A stretch of DNA of 64,000 nucleotides. Source: Paragonimus skrjabini miyazakii (taxonomy: Eukaryota; Platyhelminthes; Trematoda; Plagiorchiida; Troglotrematidae). The DNA lies in NCBI GenBank assembly GCA_014338405.1, contig JTDE01000934.1, positions 37,827-101,826 on the forward strand, given 5' to 3'. Made by a program: the position numbers and the translations under genes. Positions 1 to 10,000 of this stretch are shown here, piece after piece. Numbering within the stretch: position 1 is the first letter of the stretch; every line of letters starts with the position of its first letter. The notes under the pieces are model-generated. The model made no database searches, was not told the DNA's origin, and saw nothing but the letters and a program-made list of their open reading frames with translations.

Positions 1-150
1 GACGTAGCTCTTTTTAGTGGTTAGGTCCCCTCCCCTCTCCCTTTTTTCTCTCTTCCTAAACAGGGTTTGTTTCTTCTTCTTCATGGTTGTGTGGCAGTTA
101 AGCATCAGTGTGAACCACTGATGTATTGCTGTCTATGATGATGATGATGA
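1..150 (+). mobile_element. 3' end of an RTE-like non-LTR retrotransposon (left copy)
   Basis: This is the 3' tail of a non-LTR element in + orientation. Its body lies before the window start. It ends in a run of GATGAT trinucleotides at 135-150, the kind of short tandem tail that RTE-clade elements carry. The same sequence occurs in inverse orientation at 151-310 and in the same orientation at 13343-13490. That gives three copies of one 3' end, with shared stretches such as CATGGTTGTGTGGCAGTTAA. The repeat relationship is directly visible. The RTE assignment comes from the coding relic attached to the neighbouring copy. Confidence 0.7.
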
Positions 151-310
151 TCATCATCATCATCATCTTCATCATAGACATCAATACATCATTGGTTCAC
201 ACTGATGTTTAACTGCCACACAACCACGAATGAAAAAAACTATATAGGAAGAGAGAAGAAAATAATCGAAGGGGAGGGGAATGGACCTAACTACTAAAAA
301 TACCTATGTC
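1..310. repeat. Palindrome from two tail-to-tail RTE 3' ends
   Basis: Positions 1-150 and 151-310 are inverted copies of one another with a centre at 150/151, where GATGATGATGAT meets ATCATCATCATC. The arms are similar but not identical: GACGTAGCTC faces GACATAGGTA at the outer ends. This suggests two elements meeting tail to tail rather than a recent fold-back duplication. Confidence 0.85.
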
Positions 311-1250
311 TATGTTCAAACATACAACATCAAGATATCTACACCTTGAAAACAAACAACCGAGCTGTAAATGAAAGTAAGGCGTCATCAGCAAGACAGC
401 TTCCTCACGGCTTCCACTTCTCAGCGTCATTAAGTGCACTCACTTCACAGACAACTCGGCCAAACAACGACAACATTCACGCCACTAAGCTCGGTTAGCC
501 GCTCTCTCACCTAACGTCTTAATCCACCGAATCTGAGTCGCGAGAACTCCAGCCCGGAGGACGAACCCGATCTACAGTAGCCAACCCCTTCGTGAACGAT
601 TTCATTTGTCTACGCCAGGTCATCTGTCCACCTTGCGCCAATCGGTCGCAGCGTCGGCAAAGAGTGCTTGGTGTGGTAAACGACTAGTTGGCATCCTTAG
701 TATATGACCTAACCATCTAAGTTTGTGCAGATGTAGTGACAACGAAAGAACCCGTTTAACAGTCAGTGCCGAACACCCGCTTCCTAACCTCCTCGTTGTT
801 CACCCGCTGGTGCTACCCGATACGAGCGATTGAACGCAGATGTCGGTGGTGAAATACTTGAAGACGGTTCACGTCCTCTACCCTGAATGACTAGGTTTCG
901 CTGCCTTAAAGTAATACAACCTTCACTGTTGTCTGATACACGCGACCCTTAAGCTTCAGAGAAGTACCTCACCGTCGCCATAGGTGCCTCAGATTATCGA
1001 ACATCGCCCTAGCCTTGGAGATATGCGCTTCTATTTCATTCTCTACACCTCTGCCGTCGCCGCTGATGCAGCTTCCTGGGTGTACACACCGGTCAACAAC
1101 TTTCATGATTTCATTATCTAACATTCAGTCTACCTAATTTACTTGGCCCTCAACGTCATCTCTACGAAGGTGTAAGCGTATGTTGCATTCATTTGAATCA
1201 AACTTGCTTATCAGCTCTGAACTCTACATGTCTTTTGGCCACGTATAAGT
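151..1250 (-). mobile_element. RTE-type non-LTR retrotransposon relic (RT C-terminal part and 3' UTR)
   Basis: Read on the minus strand from about 1150 down to 470, this stretch encodes the C-terminal part of a reverse-transcriptase polyprotein of the RTE type common in flukes. Recognisable pieces in order are PGSCISGDGRGVENEIEA, ARAMFDNLRHLWRR, LKGRVYQTTVKVVLL, NRLQVFHHRHLRSIARI, then GGQMTWRR near 610-631 and RPPGWSSRDSDSVD near 525-575. Several in-frame stops and shifts between these pieces show that it is dead. The non-coding 3' part covers 151-460 and ends at the ATC/GAT repeat at 151-172. The catalytic YxDD core is not in view, so this is a 5'-truncated or eroded copy. The family-level call is from memory of fluke elements and was not tested by a search. 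Confidence 0.8.
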
Positions 1251-3886
1251 TGTGATTCTTTCAGTGTTTCAGTTTTTTCGAAACCAAACCGACTGTCACT
1301 GTGGGCCACTTCTTAGCCACCTGTTCGTGCGCTCACACATATGTATTATCCATGCGTTGTTCGTTGCGGTTATGCCCATTTTGTCTGGACTGTATAGAAG
1401 CAGTACGGCCGAGAATCAAAAGGTCGTTGTCGTTTTATACTAAACACTTGAAAAGATTCATGGGAGGTCTTCCAATTCCGATCTGCTTTCATTTACAAAT
1501 AGTGTTCTCGAATTATGTATTTCTTGCCATTTTTTCAGCGACGTTGTAACGTCAATTGACTGAACGGGAGGAAACTATCAGATTGAGTTGCTCTTGAGTT
1601 TTAAAAGCACCCGTCATATTGCAGAGTTTGTTTTTTCTGTCTTATTGTTGGTAAAATCAACATTTATAATCTTTAATTCTTACAGTGAACACTCTTCACC
1701 CTGATAAATCGATTCGCTTTTTTACGCCAATTCATTTTCACCGTTGACCGTTTGTATGTACCTATAATTATGTGGGTTTACGAATACCGATGCCTTTATT
1801 TCAGCCTACGTTTGGCCTGGTTGATTATCAATTGATCCATGGTATTTGAGACAGTCAAATCCGTTACTTGTGCTATTCGTTAACAAACTTCGTTGTCAAT
1901 CGAACGAATGTCTTGTTCTTATTCATGGTAGCCACTATGAATAGCAACCGAGAGGCCTTCCAACAACGTGTCTATTTCTACCTTACGGAACTACGTGCGT
2001 TTTTTGCCGAATCACCCTTGTAAGTTATCCATACTTGCGAGGGGTTAGGATCCCTCGCTTTCCTATTTCTAAATCTCTTTGTGCCTTCTACTCTGTTGGC
2101 TAGGGCATAAACTAAACATAAGTCATTCATGTAGTGTTGAAATCCATGTGTTTAAATCGCTAACATCACAAATGCTCCTAAACAGTTAGGCATCCCGGTC
2201 GAGTGAACAAACGGAACGAATTTGTTAGTTTACTCTGGATGTCATTCGTGTTTAGTACTGGATACTACGTCGATCTGAATATTGGTTTACACTATGCTAT
2301 CCACTAATCGCTCCGCGACGTGTTTTTTTGTTGTCCAACAATTCATACGTTTATACGTTTGGACATAAATCAAATGTTCGAGCGGTGGAAAGGAAGCAAG
2401 TGTTAACTCGTTGACAGATAATGGTTCTGGTCGATGTGTCTAAGCTTACAAAAGATAAGGTTTTACTTCTTCACTGCCTTCACCTGTTGATCCGTACTGT
2501 GTGGTAAGCGTGAAACGCGAATGCAACATAATAACTGATGTGTTACTTTTAGAGTGTGGATTATACCAGCCAATTGGAACTTCAGAGCAGTGTTTTCACT
2601 ACCAAAGTGTTGTTATGTGAAACCATTTGTCATATCCGGAATGCTAATTGATCCGGATCACTGGAATAGACTTAGTGTTATATTTGAATTTGGTTATCGC
2701 TTCGTACGCGTCCTTTTGCGGTGAACTGGGTGCTTACCATCTTCCTCCTTGTTGGTATACAAACTGCCGATTTGTCCAAAAATGTGTACACAGTTGTTTC
2801 CTGAAGGCACTTATGGGTTGATTGGACTGAATGTAATTTAATGTGAACAATATGTTGGATCCGCCTGCTGCGTGATGTTCATAACGGTGTCTTGTCCGCA
2901 TGTTTGTTCTCTTTGTTCAAACGAACGTGAACATCAACTTTATCGTCCCTTTTTTCACGTTATGATCAATATTCGATGGTCAACATACCGGCCTAGACGG
3001 TTTGTTTTTCGTTTATCTCATAATTGAGGCAGCCTGGTAGATGACAGACGGCGCAGCGTATAATCATTGTATCCCAAAGCTTGTTGACATTTGTGCTACG
3101 CATGCATTTTGATGTTTCTATCCGCCATCGCGAGTAATCTACAGAAAGTCGAATTGTTAGAATTCCCCAAACCGGACGAAAGTACACATAGCCAAACGAT
3201 AGATAGCATTTTTCAAGCCATCACGCAGGCCGATGATTCGTTCGGCACAGCCCCATTTCATCGACTGTCAATATCTATCGACTGCGTTTTATTAAGCCAT
3301 TCCAAAAACCTATTGTATCGTGCATCAATATGAAGGAGAAGTTTCATCGTAGAGGTTTGTGAGTGGTCTGTTCTCATTTTGCCAAACTAAACAGTCATTG
3401 ATGGTGAAGCCAACGTCATTATGCAAGTTGTAATCTTTCCGGGACTACTCTAGTGTTTCTTCTATGTCTTCATAGTTCATTTGATCAACAAACGTTATTT
3501 GGAAAGGCTATTCAGAAAACAGCTTACTTTGTCTTCTGACCAGTGTGCTAGGTTGGATTTTTGTACTATACTCCACGAGGTGTTCTCTACCGTATAACAT
3601 AACGTGCCACTTGTGAACCAGATACTATCACACTATCCAAGCCTAACCAAGAGTGATTGCGTTATCCGGAATGGAACCCGTGACCGTTTGGTTGTCGTTT
3701 ACGGGTATTAGCCATATTCCACTAACTACATACTTTTATCTCGATGCAAACTCAAACCTTTCTTGCATTAAACTAAACTGCGTTGGGATGTGTTCAGTCG
3801 TCTGTTATAGAAAGTGTCATTTTGTTTTTCTCTGTTTATCCTTCATTGTACCTGCTAGTAAACAGACGGATTATATGATCGATATA

Positions 3887-3917
<31 letters not shown>

Positions 3918-4664
3918 GACAGCTTGTGTAGCAAACGTGACTGGTTACTTGTTTCTATACTAACTTTACTTTGTCAGGTGATCTTCTGTTGATGGTGTGT
4001 ACTTACACACATCATTCTCGTTAATTGTTGGACATGTTTAATCAAATTGTGTTTTCACAGATCCTGCGGTTTCTGTATTGCTAAGACAATTCTCAAGAAG
4101 GAGTTTTTTCTTGCTGAAATTCTGATAACAAATGATCAATCTGAAAAATTGGTTAGCATCTGATAAACCTCTGTTCCCGTGCTATTTAAAGATCCTCTAG
4201 CAGTTATCAACCGTGGCAAAAATAAATCATGTTGGCACGCACATGTCCTGTAGCAGACCCACGTCTGTTATATAGTTTATCAAGACATTTTGCTGGCTCA
4301 TTTGCGTTCACGGTGCCACTTACATTGACAGAGCGAATTAGCGTGTGTCAAAACGAACAACAGACTACATTCCATAGTGTTCGCTTCAGTCACTTTCGAA
4401 ACCCAATAACTGAGGTTTCATCTCCACATTTATTGTAAGTCAGAGAATCGCTGCCTTATCGAACTGTTGACTAATTTGTGTTCAAACGTAAAGAGGAATT
4501 TTGCAACCTCTTTTACATCTCAAGCAACGTTGTGTCCCTTCGTTAGCTATTGTGCTTCCTCTCGTTTATGAGCTTAAATCGATCAGCCGACTTTTGCGTT
4601 TGGCCTGCAAACGAGAAAGGACCTACCACGGCCCCAGAAGGGATTGAGAAAGGATTTTGCAAAT
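1251..4664. other. Non-coding stretch, no gene recognised
   Basis: Only short chance frames are present. One frame, 3091-3333 on +, is hydrophilic (for example NLQKVELLEFPKPDESTHS) and could be an exon, but I recognise no family and no convincing splice pair. The only clear feature is the TA microsatellite listed separately. The missing 5' exon of the downstream DGCR6-like gene could lie here or before the window. Confidence 0.5.
3890..3917. repeat. (AT)n microsatellite
   Basis: An uninterrupted run of alternating A and T, 28 bases long, directly visible. Confidence 0.97.
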
Positions 4665-4933
4665 AGTTGGTCCCAGTGGTCACCAACGAAGTTGTGGACA
4701 GCTGATTCCACTTGGTTGGGTCTCATCAACACCACATACATCAAAGAAAAGTAATTCATATACTCCAACCCCGGTGACCGCGCCCCGTGGTATAGTGGAT
4801 AAGTGCTTATATTACAATCAACCGCTTATTCACCGATCATGGATTCGATTCTTCGGCGTACGTGGTGCTACTAAGTCTCAACCAGGTCGAAACACTTCGC
4901 TGACCACCTCGCTAGTGGTCACTGGGACCAACT
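4665..4933. mobile_element. TIR-bounded short element with a tRNA-like core
   Basis: The ends are a 19-base imperfect inverted repeat. The left end is AGTTGGTCCCAGTGGTCAC at 4665-4683 and the right end is GTGGTCACTGGGACCAACT at 4915-4933, with 17 of 19 positions pairing. Inside, 4780-4858 resembles a tRNA gene head. A box-A-like TGGTATAGTGG lies at 4788-4798, and a box-B-like GGATTCGATTC lies at about 4841-4851. It does not fold as a normal tRNA, so a tRNA-derived SINE inside or fused to a foldback/MITE-like element is the likeliest reading. No second copy is seen in this window. Confidence 0.5.
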
Positions 4934-6018
4934 GTTTACAGTGTTGTACCGTTTAAATTCGAACAGCTCTTAAATGCTTTCTTGTTCACTTTTGAGTTTG
5001 TCCACATTATCGGAAACAACCACTGAAACGATACTTCGGTGTGCATCAATGTATGCATAATCGTTCCTGTGTAGATGGTCTTAAATATCTGGAAACGGTC
5101 ATTTCTGAAATCTTTCTGATTTGTGGAACACACGCCATGGTTTCATTTAGTGAGATTAATGATTCATTGTATGCTTTGGTCATGTCAAATTATTTTGCAG
5201 AGTTGTGACTTCCAACTTCTTTGCTTCCTTCTGTACCGTTTCCTACTGATGACGTGTATTTTCGAGGAACCGATGTAAATTCATCGTGTTTTTGTTTGCT
5301 GCTCAATGAGTTTATTTGCCGATGTTTTCTTACATAATGTTATTTTTACTGTAATGCTCTCCGTCGCTTACATACTCCATCTGGCTGCTGAAGGTCGTTT
5401 CCTGATTATCATGCTCATTGTCTGATCGTGTAACATTCACGGGTACATGTGATCGGATGTTGACAGATCGGAATGCAGTGTGTTTACGATGACAAGTAAA
5501 GGATAGATTTCACCAGTGTTCATTGTTTGTAAGTTTTTTTAATCAAGAATGCGCTACAATTGAGGGATTTTCCGAACAAAAACCAACAAAAGTTTGTCCA
5601 TTCTGTTATAATTGCGTTATTTATTTAACTCGCACACTGCAGCACTGCGTAATCTTCTAACTTTTTTGTTGAATTGAAATCAGGGTGTTGGAAATAGCGG
5701 GCAACAATTTTGGCGTTGGAGGGGAACAGTTGGTTTAACGGGCGCGAACATGGCGCGTGCATGGCTCTGGCTGTTCGCCAGCTCTGTTTGCTTCCCGGTA
5801 TCGTTCTTCTAGGTGATGCCTACTGGAGTACATGGCTAAACGAGGAAAACAAATGTGGGCTAGTGTCGAGTAATTTCGCCGCTCGAAGTCGTGTGCGTTT
5901 TGAATTTTCTCAACACGTACTGTATATGGTGTGACAACTGAAGAGGTGAAAAACAACGGGTATCTGACATAGGCTACCAAAACAGTCTGTTCCAGGAACT
6001 GAGTTTACTTACATACAA
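4934..6018. other. Non-coding stretch, no gene recognised
   Basis: No supported exon, RNA gene or repeat. Short frames around 5710-5980 overlap each other on both strands and show no family signature. Confidence 0.5.
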
Positions 6019-6102
6019 ATGCATTCAGCGGATAACCAGAGCTATGCGCACGTCATGTCTGATCTTCGCCGATTTCCCACCGTTTTTTTCAACGTTGTAG
6101 AT
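6019..6102 (+). CDS. Tentative first coding exon of the DGCR6-like gene
   Basis: An ATG at 6019 opens a short frame beginning MHSADNQSYAHVMSDLRRFP. It contains a Y-x-x-V/L-M-S-x-L pattern loosely like the N-terminal Y-x-L-L-S-x-L segment of vertebrate DGCR6. Several GT donors just downstream would end it in phase 0, for instance GTAGAT near 6103, matching the phase of an acceptor at 6820. The similarity is weak, and the LP-x-x-F motif would then be represented twice (here and at the start of the next exon). This is a candidate only, and the true first exon may lie elsewhere. Confidence 0.2.
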
Positions 6103-6820
6103 AGTCGCGCATACGTCCGAGCATCACGATCTAATTCCAGTACGGTTTAAGCAATTTTCTCGCACTTCTTCCCGGTTTTCTCACAGTCTGCCATGTCGGA
6201 TGTCTGTTCTTATTGAGAAGAGTGAAATTCGTGGCTTTTGATTGAAAATAACTTCAATCATCATGTATTTTTGAACATGAAATCGTATGCCAAATTGCAT
6301 ACATTGTACGGCGTGATAAAAACCAAGGGAATTCTATCTATCTGTTTTGTTTTACGCTATTCTGAACAGTTGCGCTCTGTGCGGCCCTCATCCACGCATG
6401 TAAATTCGTGATTGTCAACTGGTCAAATAAGTGTCTTGACGATTAGATAAATATTATAAACAGACCGATAAAGCTGTTGAAAATTAGCTGTTTCTTTCGT
6501 GCTCTTAAACATTGCTGCGGATCAGACACGATTATATTCAACTGCCAGACAAAGCTGTTCAACCACAATAAATGCTGTAAGCAGTTGATCCTTAGTGTGA
6601 CAAGAAAAGTGTGTAATAAAGTTCTGTGTTTTTGATTTCATCTTTTTTGGTCATCGTGAATATCACCTCGGATATGTTTCATGAAACTTTTAGTATGTTT
6701 TCACCTAGTTTTTCTTCCGGTTGTTGGTATGAGTCTTCATTAGTATAATAATCAAAGTATCGGCTTTTCTGATGCACGGCCTTGTTTGTAAACTATTCTG
6801 TTCTCACCGTAATTGCCCAG

Positions 6821-7007
6821 CCAACTGTTCTCCCGTGCCGTTCTAGGGATATTCGTGTGGGCATTTCTGAAGAGATTCTAACGCAGCTTGCACATGTGCT
6901 CGCCGACGGTTCCGTCTTCGACTTGGTCGCGGAGCTGGCCGAGAGTCAACGTTTAGAAGAGCAAGCGCTCCATAAACAGCTGACGGAGCTTCGAGCTGAC
7001 CAGTCAT
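6821..7007 (+). CDS. DGCR6: DGCR6-like gene, first secure exon
   Basis: The exon carries the hallmark LADGSVFDLV segment, followed by a charged helix (ESQRLEEQALHKQLTELRADQ). I place the acceptor after TGCCCAG at 6820 because this keeps LPCRSRDIRVGI, which fits the LP-x-S-F-x-x-R stretch before the hallmark in vertebrates. An alternative acceptor is TTCTAG at 6846, in another phase. The donor is at 7008 (GTGCGT), leaving one base of a Cys codon that the next exon completes. Confidence 0.85.
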
Positions 7008-10000
7008 GTGCGTTTATAACTGGTTTGCTTGTGTAAACCGTTGCTTTGTATCTGTTTCATTTAGCAGTTTCCTTATTGTGTCTTTAATTTCTAGCTTAGA
7101 CAATCGTGCACCATTTTTCTGTGCTGGGAACTGAGCGTATATTATCTTTCGAAATGTGTGTTTCTTTATGAAGTTGTACGCATTCAGAACTCACGGAGTG
7201 TGGACCCACTGTTAATTATCTTGACTATTATGAACCAAGGGCTTGCAGTGACTTAATGATACCCATCTACCTATCACACGATTTTGAGTTCGAACCTCGG
7301 TTCATACGATTGCTCCAGTCGACTTTTGGGCAGCCTGATTGTTTTCAGTTCACACGTGAACTTGTTTATCACATGCCGGTAAACATCGTTTGGAAACTTC
7401 AGTATGTCCGAAGAAGAAAATCTAAAACAACTGCAGGGTCATAAAAATATTGACTAAATAGAGAATTGCGAATTTGTTGAATCACATGTTTGTTACTGCA
7501 ATTTTCACCTGCCCTCGTAGCATACATATCAGGTAATGATTCTTAGTGGTAAATATTTATTCTTTGCTGTGGGATGCGGTGGTTGCATGATGAATTGGAG
7601 ACATTTATCTAAATTATTGATGAGTAGTCGGGGATTTGGTTAATTTCAAGTTGACCATCACCTACAATTGTTCGCAACTGTCACATCCCCATAGACTTTC
7701 CAGTCGGCCCCTCTCGAAAAGAACCACTAGAGTCCAGTTTCGCTCTCATTAGAGCTCGTCAGTAGTGCATATCCTCGCCACTGCCGGAACTAGACCGACG
7801 GCCACGCTGTTCATGGGGCAACCGTGTTTACCACAGCGAAACTGACCTCACGTTAGGCACGACCGAATTATCACATGTGAACACTCAACCACTTTCGTTT
7901 GTGAGTAATGATCAGGTTGCCCGATCGTCTCGATAGGAGATACAGTAACTGCCTGTTAACTCCAGTCGATAGCCCCGCGATTAGGACTTCCTAGACAAGT
8001 CGAAATCTCCTATCTCATTAAGCCTGCTAGGCGATATCCACTCATAAGCCAAAGTGGTTGAGCGTTCACATGTGATAATTCGGTCATGCCTAATGTGAGG
8101 TCAATGGCGCATAAACAGTCCCTCATAAACAGCGTGGCCGTGGTTCTGGTTCCGGCAGTGGCGAGGACATGCACTACTGACGAGCCCTAATGTGAGCGAA
8201 ACTCGATTCTAGTGCTTCTTTTCGAAAGGGGCCGACTGGAAAGTCTATGGGAATGCGACAACTGCGATCAATTGTGGGTGATGTTCAATTTGGCATTTAT
8301 CTAAGTTTAATCTATCCGCCACTTGTGCGTGGACACAAAAGGTTCTTGTACACAACGTTTTTCAAGACTTATCTAAAGTCTTGATGATTCCTCCGGACCC
8401 TGCTCGTTATTTTTATTCATTCATTTGCTTCTAGTGTGGACAGTTTTCCGTATTTCATAAGAAATCCTTTGTTTTAGAATACAAAGATTATTTAGTATCT
8501 ACGTCTCTATTGTCACTGGTCATGGAAGCCTTACTGATTCAGCAATGTTGATCTGGTTTCTATCGCATCATGGATGAAGACCAGTTGTATTTCTAATGCC
8601 TGTTTATATTTTTTAGTTGTTATAGTTACACGTCCGTTTGTTACTGTCAGATGCGTTTAAAATGCTGATCTGAGATACATCCAACAAAACTTTGTTTATC
8701 GTACTCTGTTCAGTCTGGTTGAAGATGAACGCTATATTCTAATCAGTCTACACGAACATCGAGCACACCAGTGCTTACAGTTGAATCGAGGCATACAGAA
8801 GCCGTGTTGTTTTACTGGACTCTACACTCAAACACGACCGTTGATATGCTAATGATTGCTACATGTTATCCATTTCATTGAATACGAATGATGGTAACGC
8901 AAGCTAGAAGCTACGTGTGTACTGATGGAGTTTGCACCAGTATATGTATGTAGAAGCACGTTAACCTTTGCTGTTTCTTATCGATCGAGATTTTGTTCCA
9001 CATTGCATACGATTGTCTCACCTGAAGCTGAACTTGACTTAGCCGACCGTCTGTGTCGTTGAAACAGCGCAGCTACACACATGTTCGTCTCAGCATTCCG
9101 ACTCACCAAGAGTTCTGCTGATAAACTAAATTTAATGTGAATAAACTGTGATTGGGAGCAGCAAGAACTCGTAACACTAGAATGATCAAGAAGTCAATGT
9201 GATCGCAATTTGGATTCATTATTCCTCATTATCCAATTCACTGGTACATCTGCTCTGTTTGGAAGGCGAGTTTAGAGACAATAATCACTGCGGAAATCGT
9301 GTTTCATGGAGCAGTTGGTCACAGACTTCATAGACACTAGCGTGTAATCCCGTTCAGCTGAATGGGTGATGTGGTCGTCTGGTTGAGTTTTCCGGGATCC
9401 GAGTTGAGAGTCACGAAAGAGCTTTGGATGACGCTGCATCCCCACTTTACAACTCGTCTGTTTGATTGTATGATCTGAGGTTTTATGAAAGTTTAGTTTT
9501 TCCCGCCTGTTCTGGTAATAATTCCTATACCTTCGGGCCCGATCTGCTGTTCATTGTGTGACAACTGAGCACAAATCCGAGCAGTTTTTGTATCGCTAAT
9601 GATGAAGCTTATATATCGTTGTCAAGGCCGTTTGTTGTAATACAATTAGTGTTGTGCGTGACAGGCGTCGGTAGACCAGGAGCAAGTTAGTGACTGTTTT
9701 AACGATAACAAAGAGTTATCGTTCGTTTAGTTAGACTACTCCCACGCACACAGTTACGTCATATTTTGTTAAATTTGGAACATTTTTTGTGCACAGCCTT
9801 AACGGTATTGTATGGTTTACTAATCGATTTACGATTCTCTTTTATGAAATCGACTTCCATCCTTGTTGCTGATTGTTGCCTCGGAAAAACCGTAGCGATA
9901 ATTCAATTTTTCGGAAGAAAATGATAACTGTCGATGCGCTGGAATCACAAACTTTTCGAAACTCCTAACCGAAAAAATCAAAAGCTAAGCTCGGGAACCA

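Noticed and set aside
3091..3333. Missing 5' exon of the DGCR6-like gene
   Set aside because: The frame is hydrophilic, but its residues do not follow the family's N-terminal pattern, and no donor of suitable phase stands out.
4780..4858. Functional tRNA gene
   Set aside because: Box A and box B resemble pol III motifs, but I cannot draw paired acceptor, anticodon and T stems. It lies inside a repeat-bounded element.
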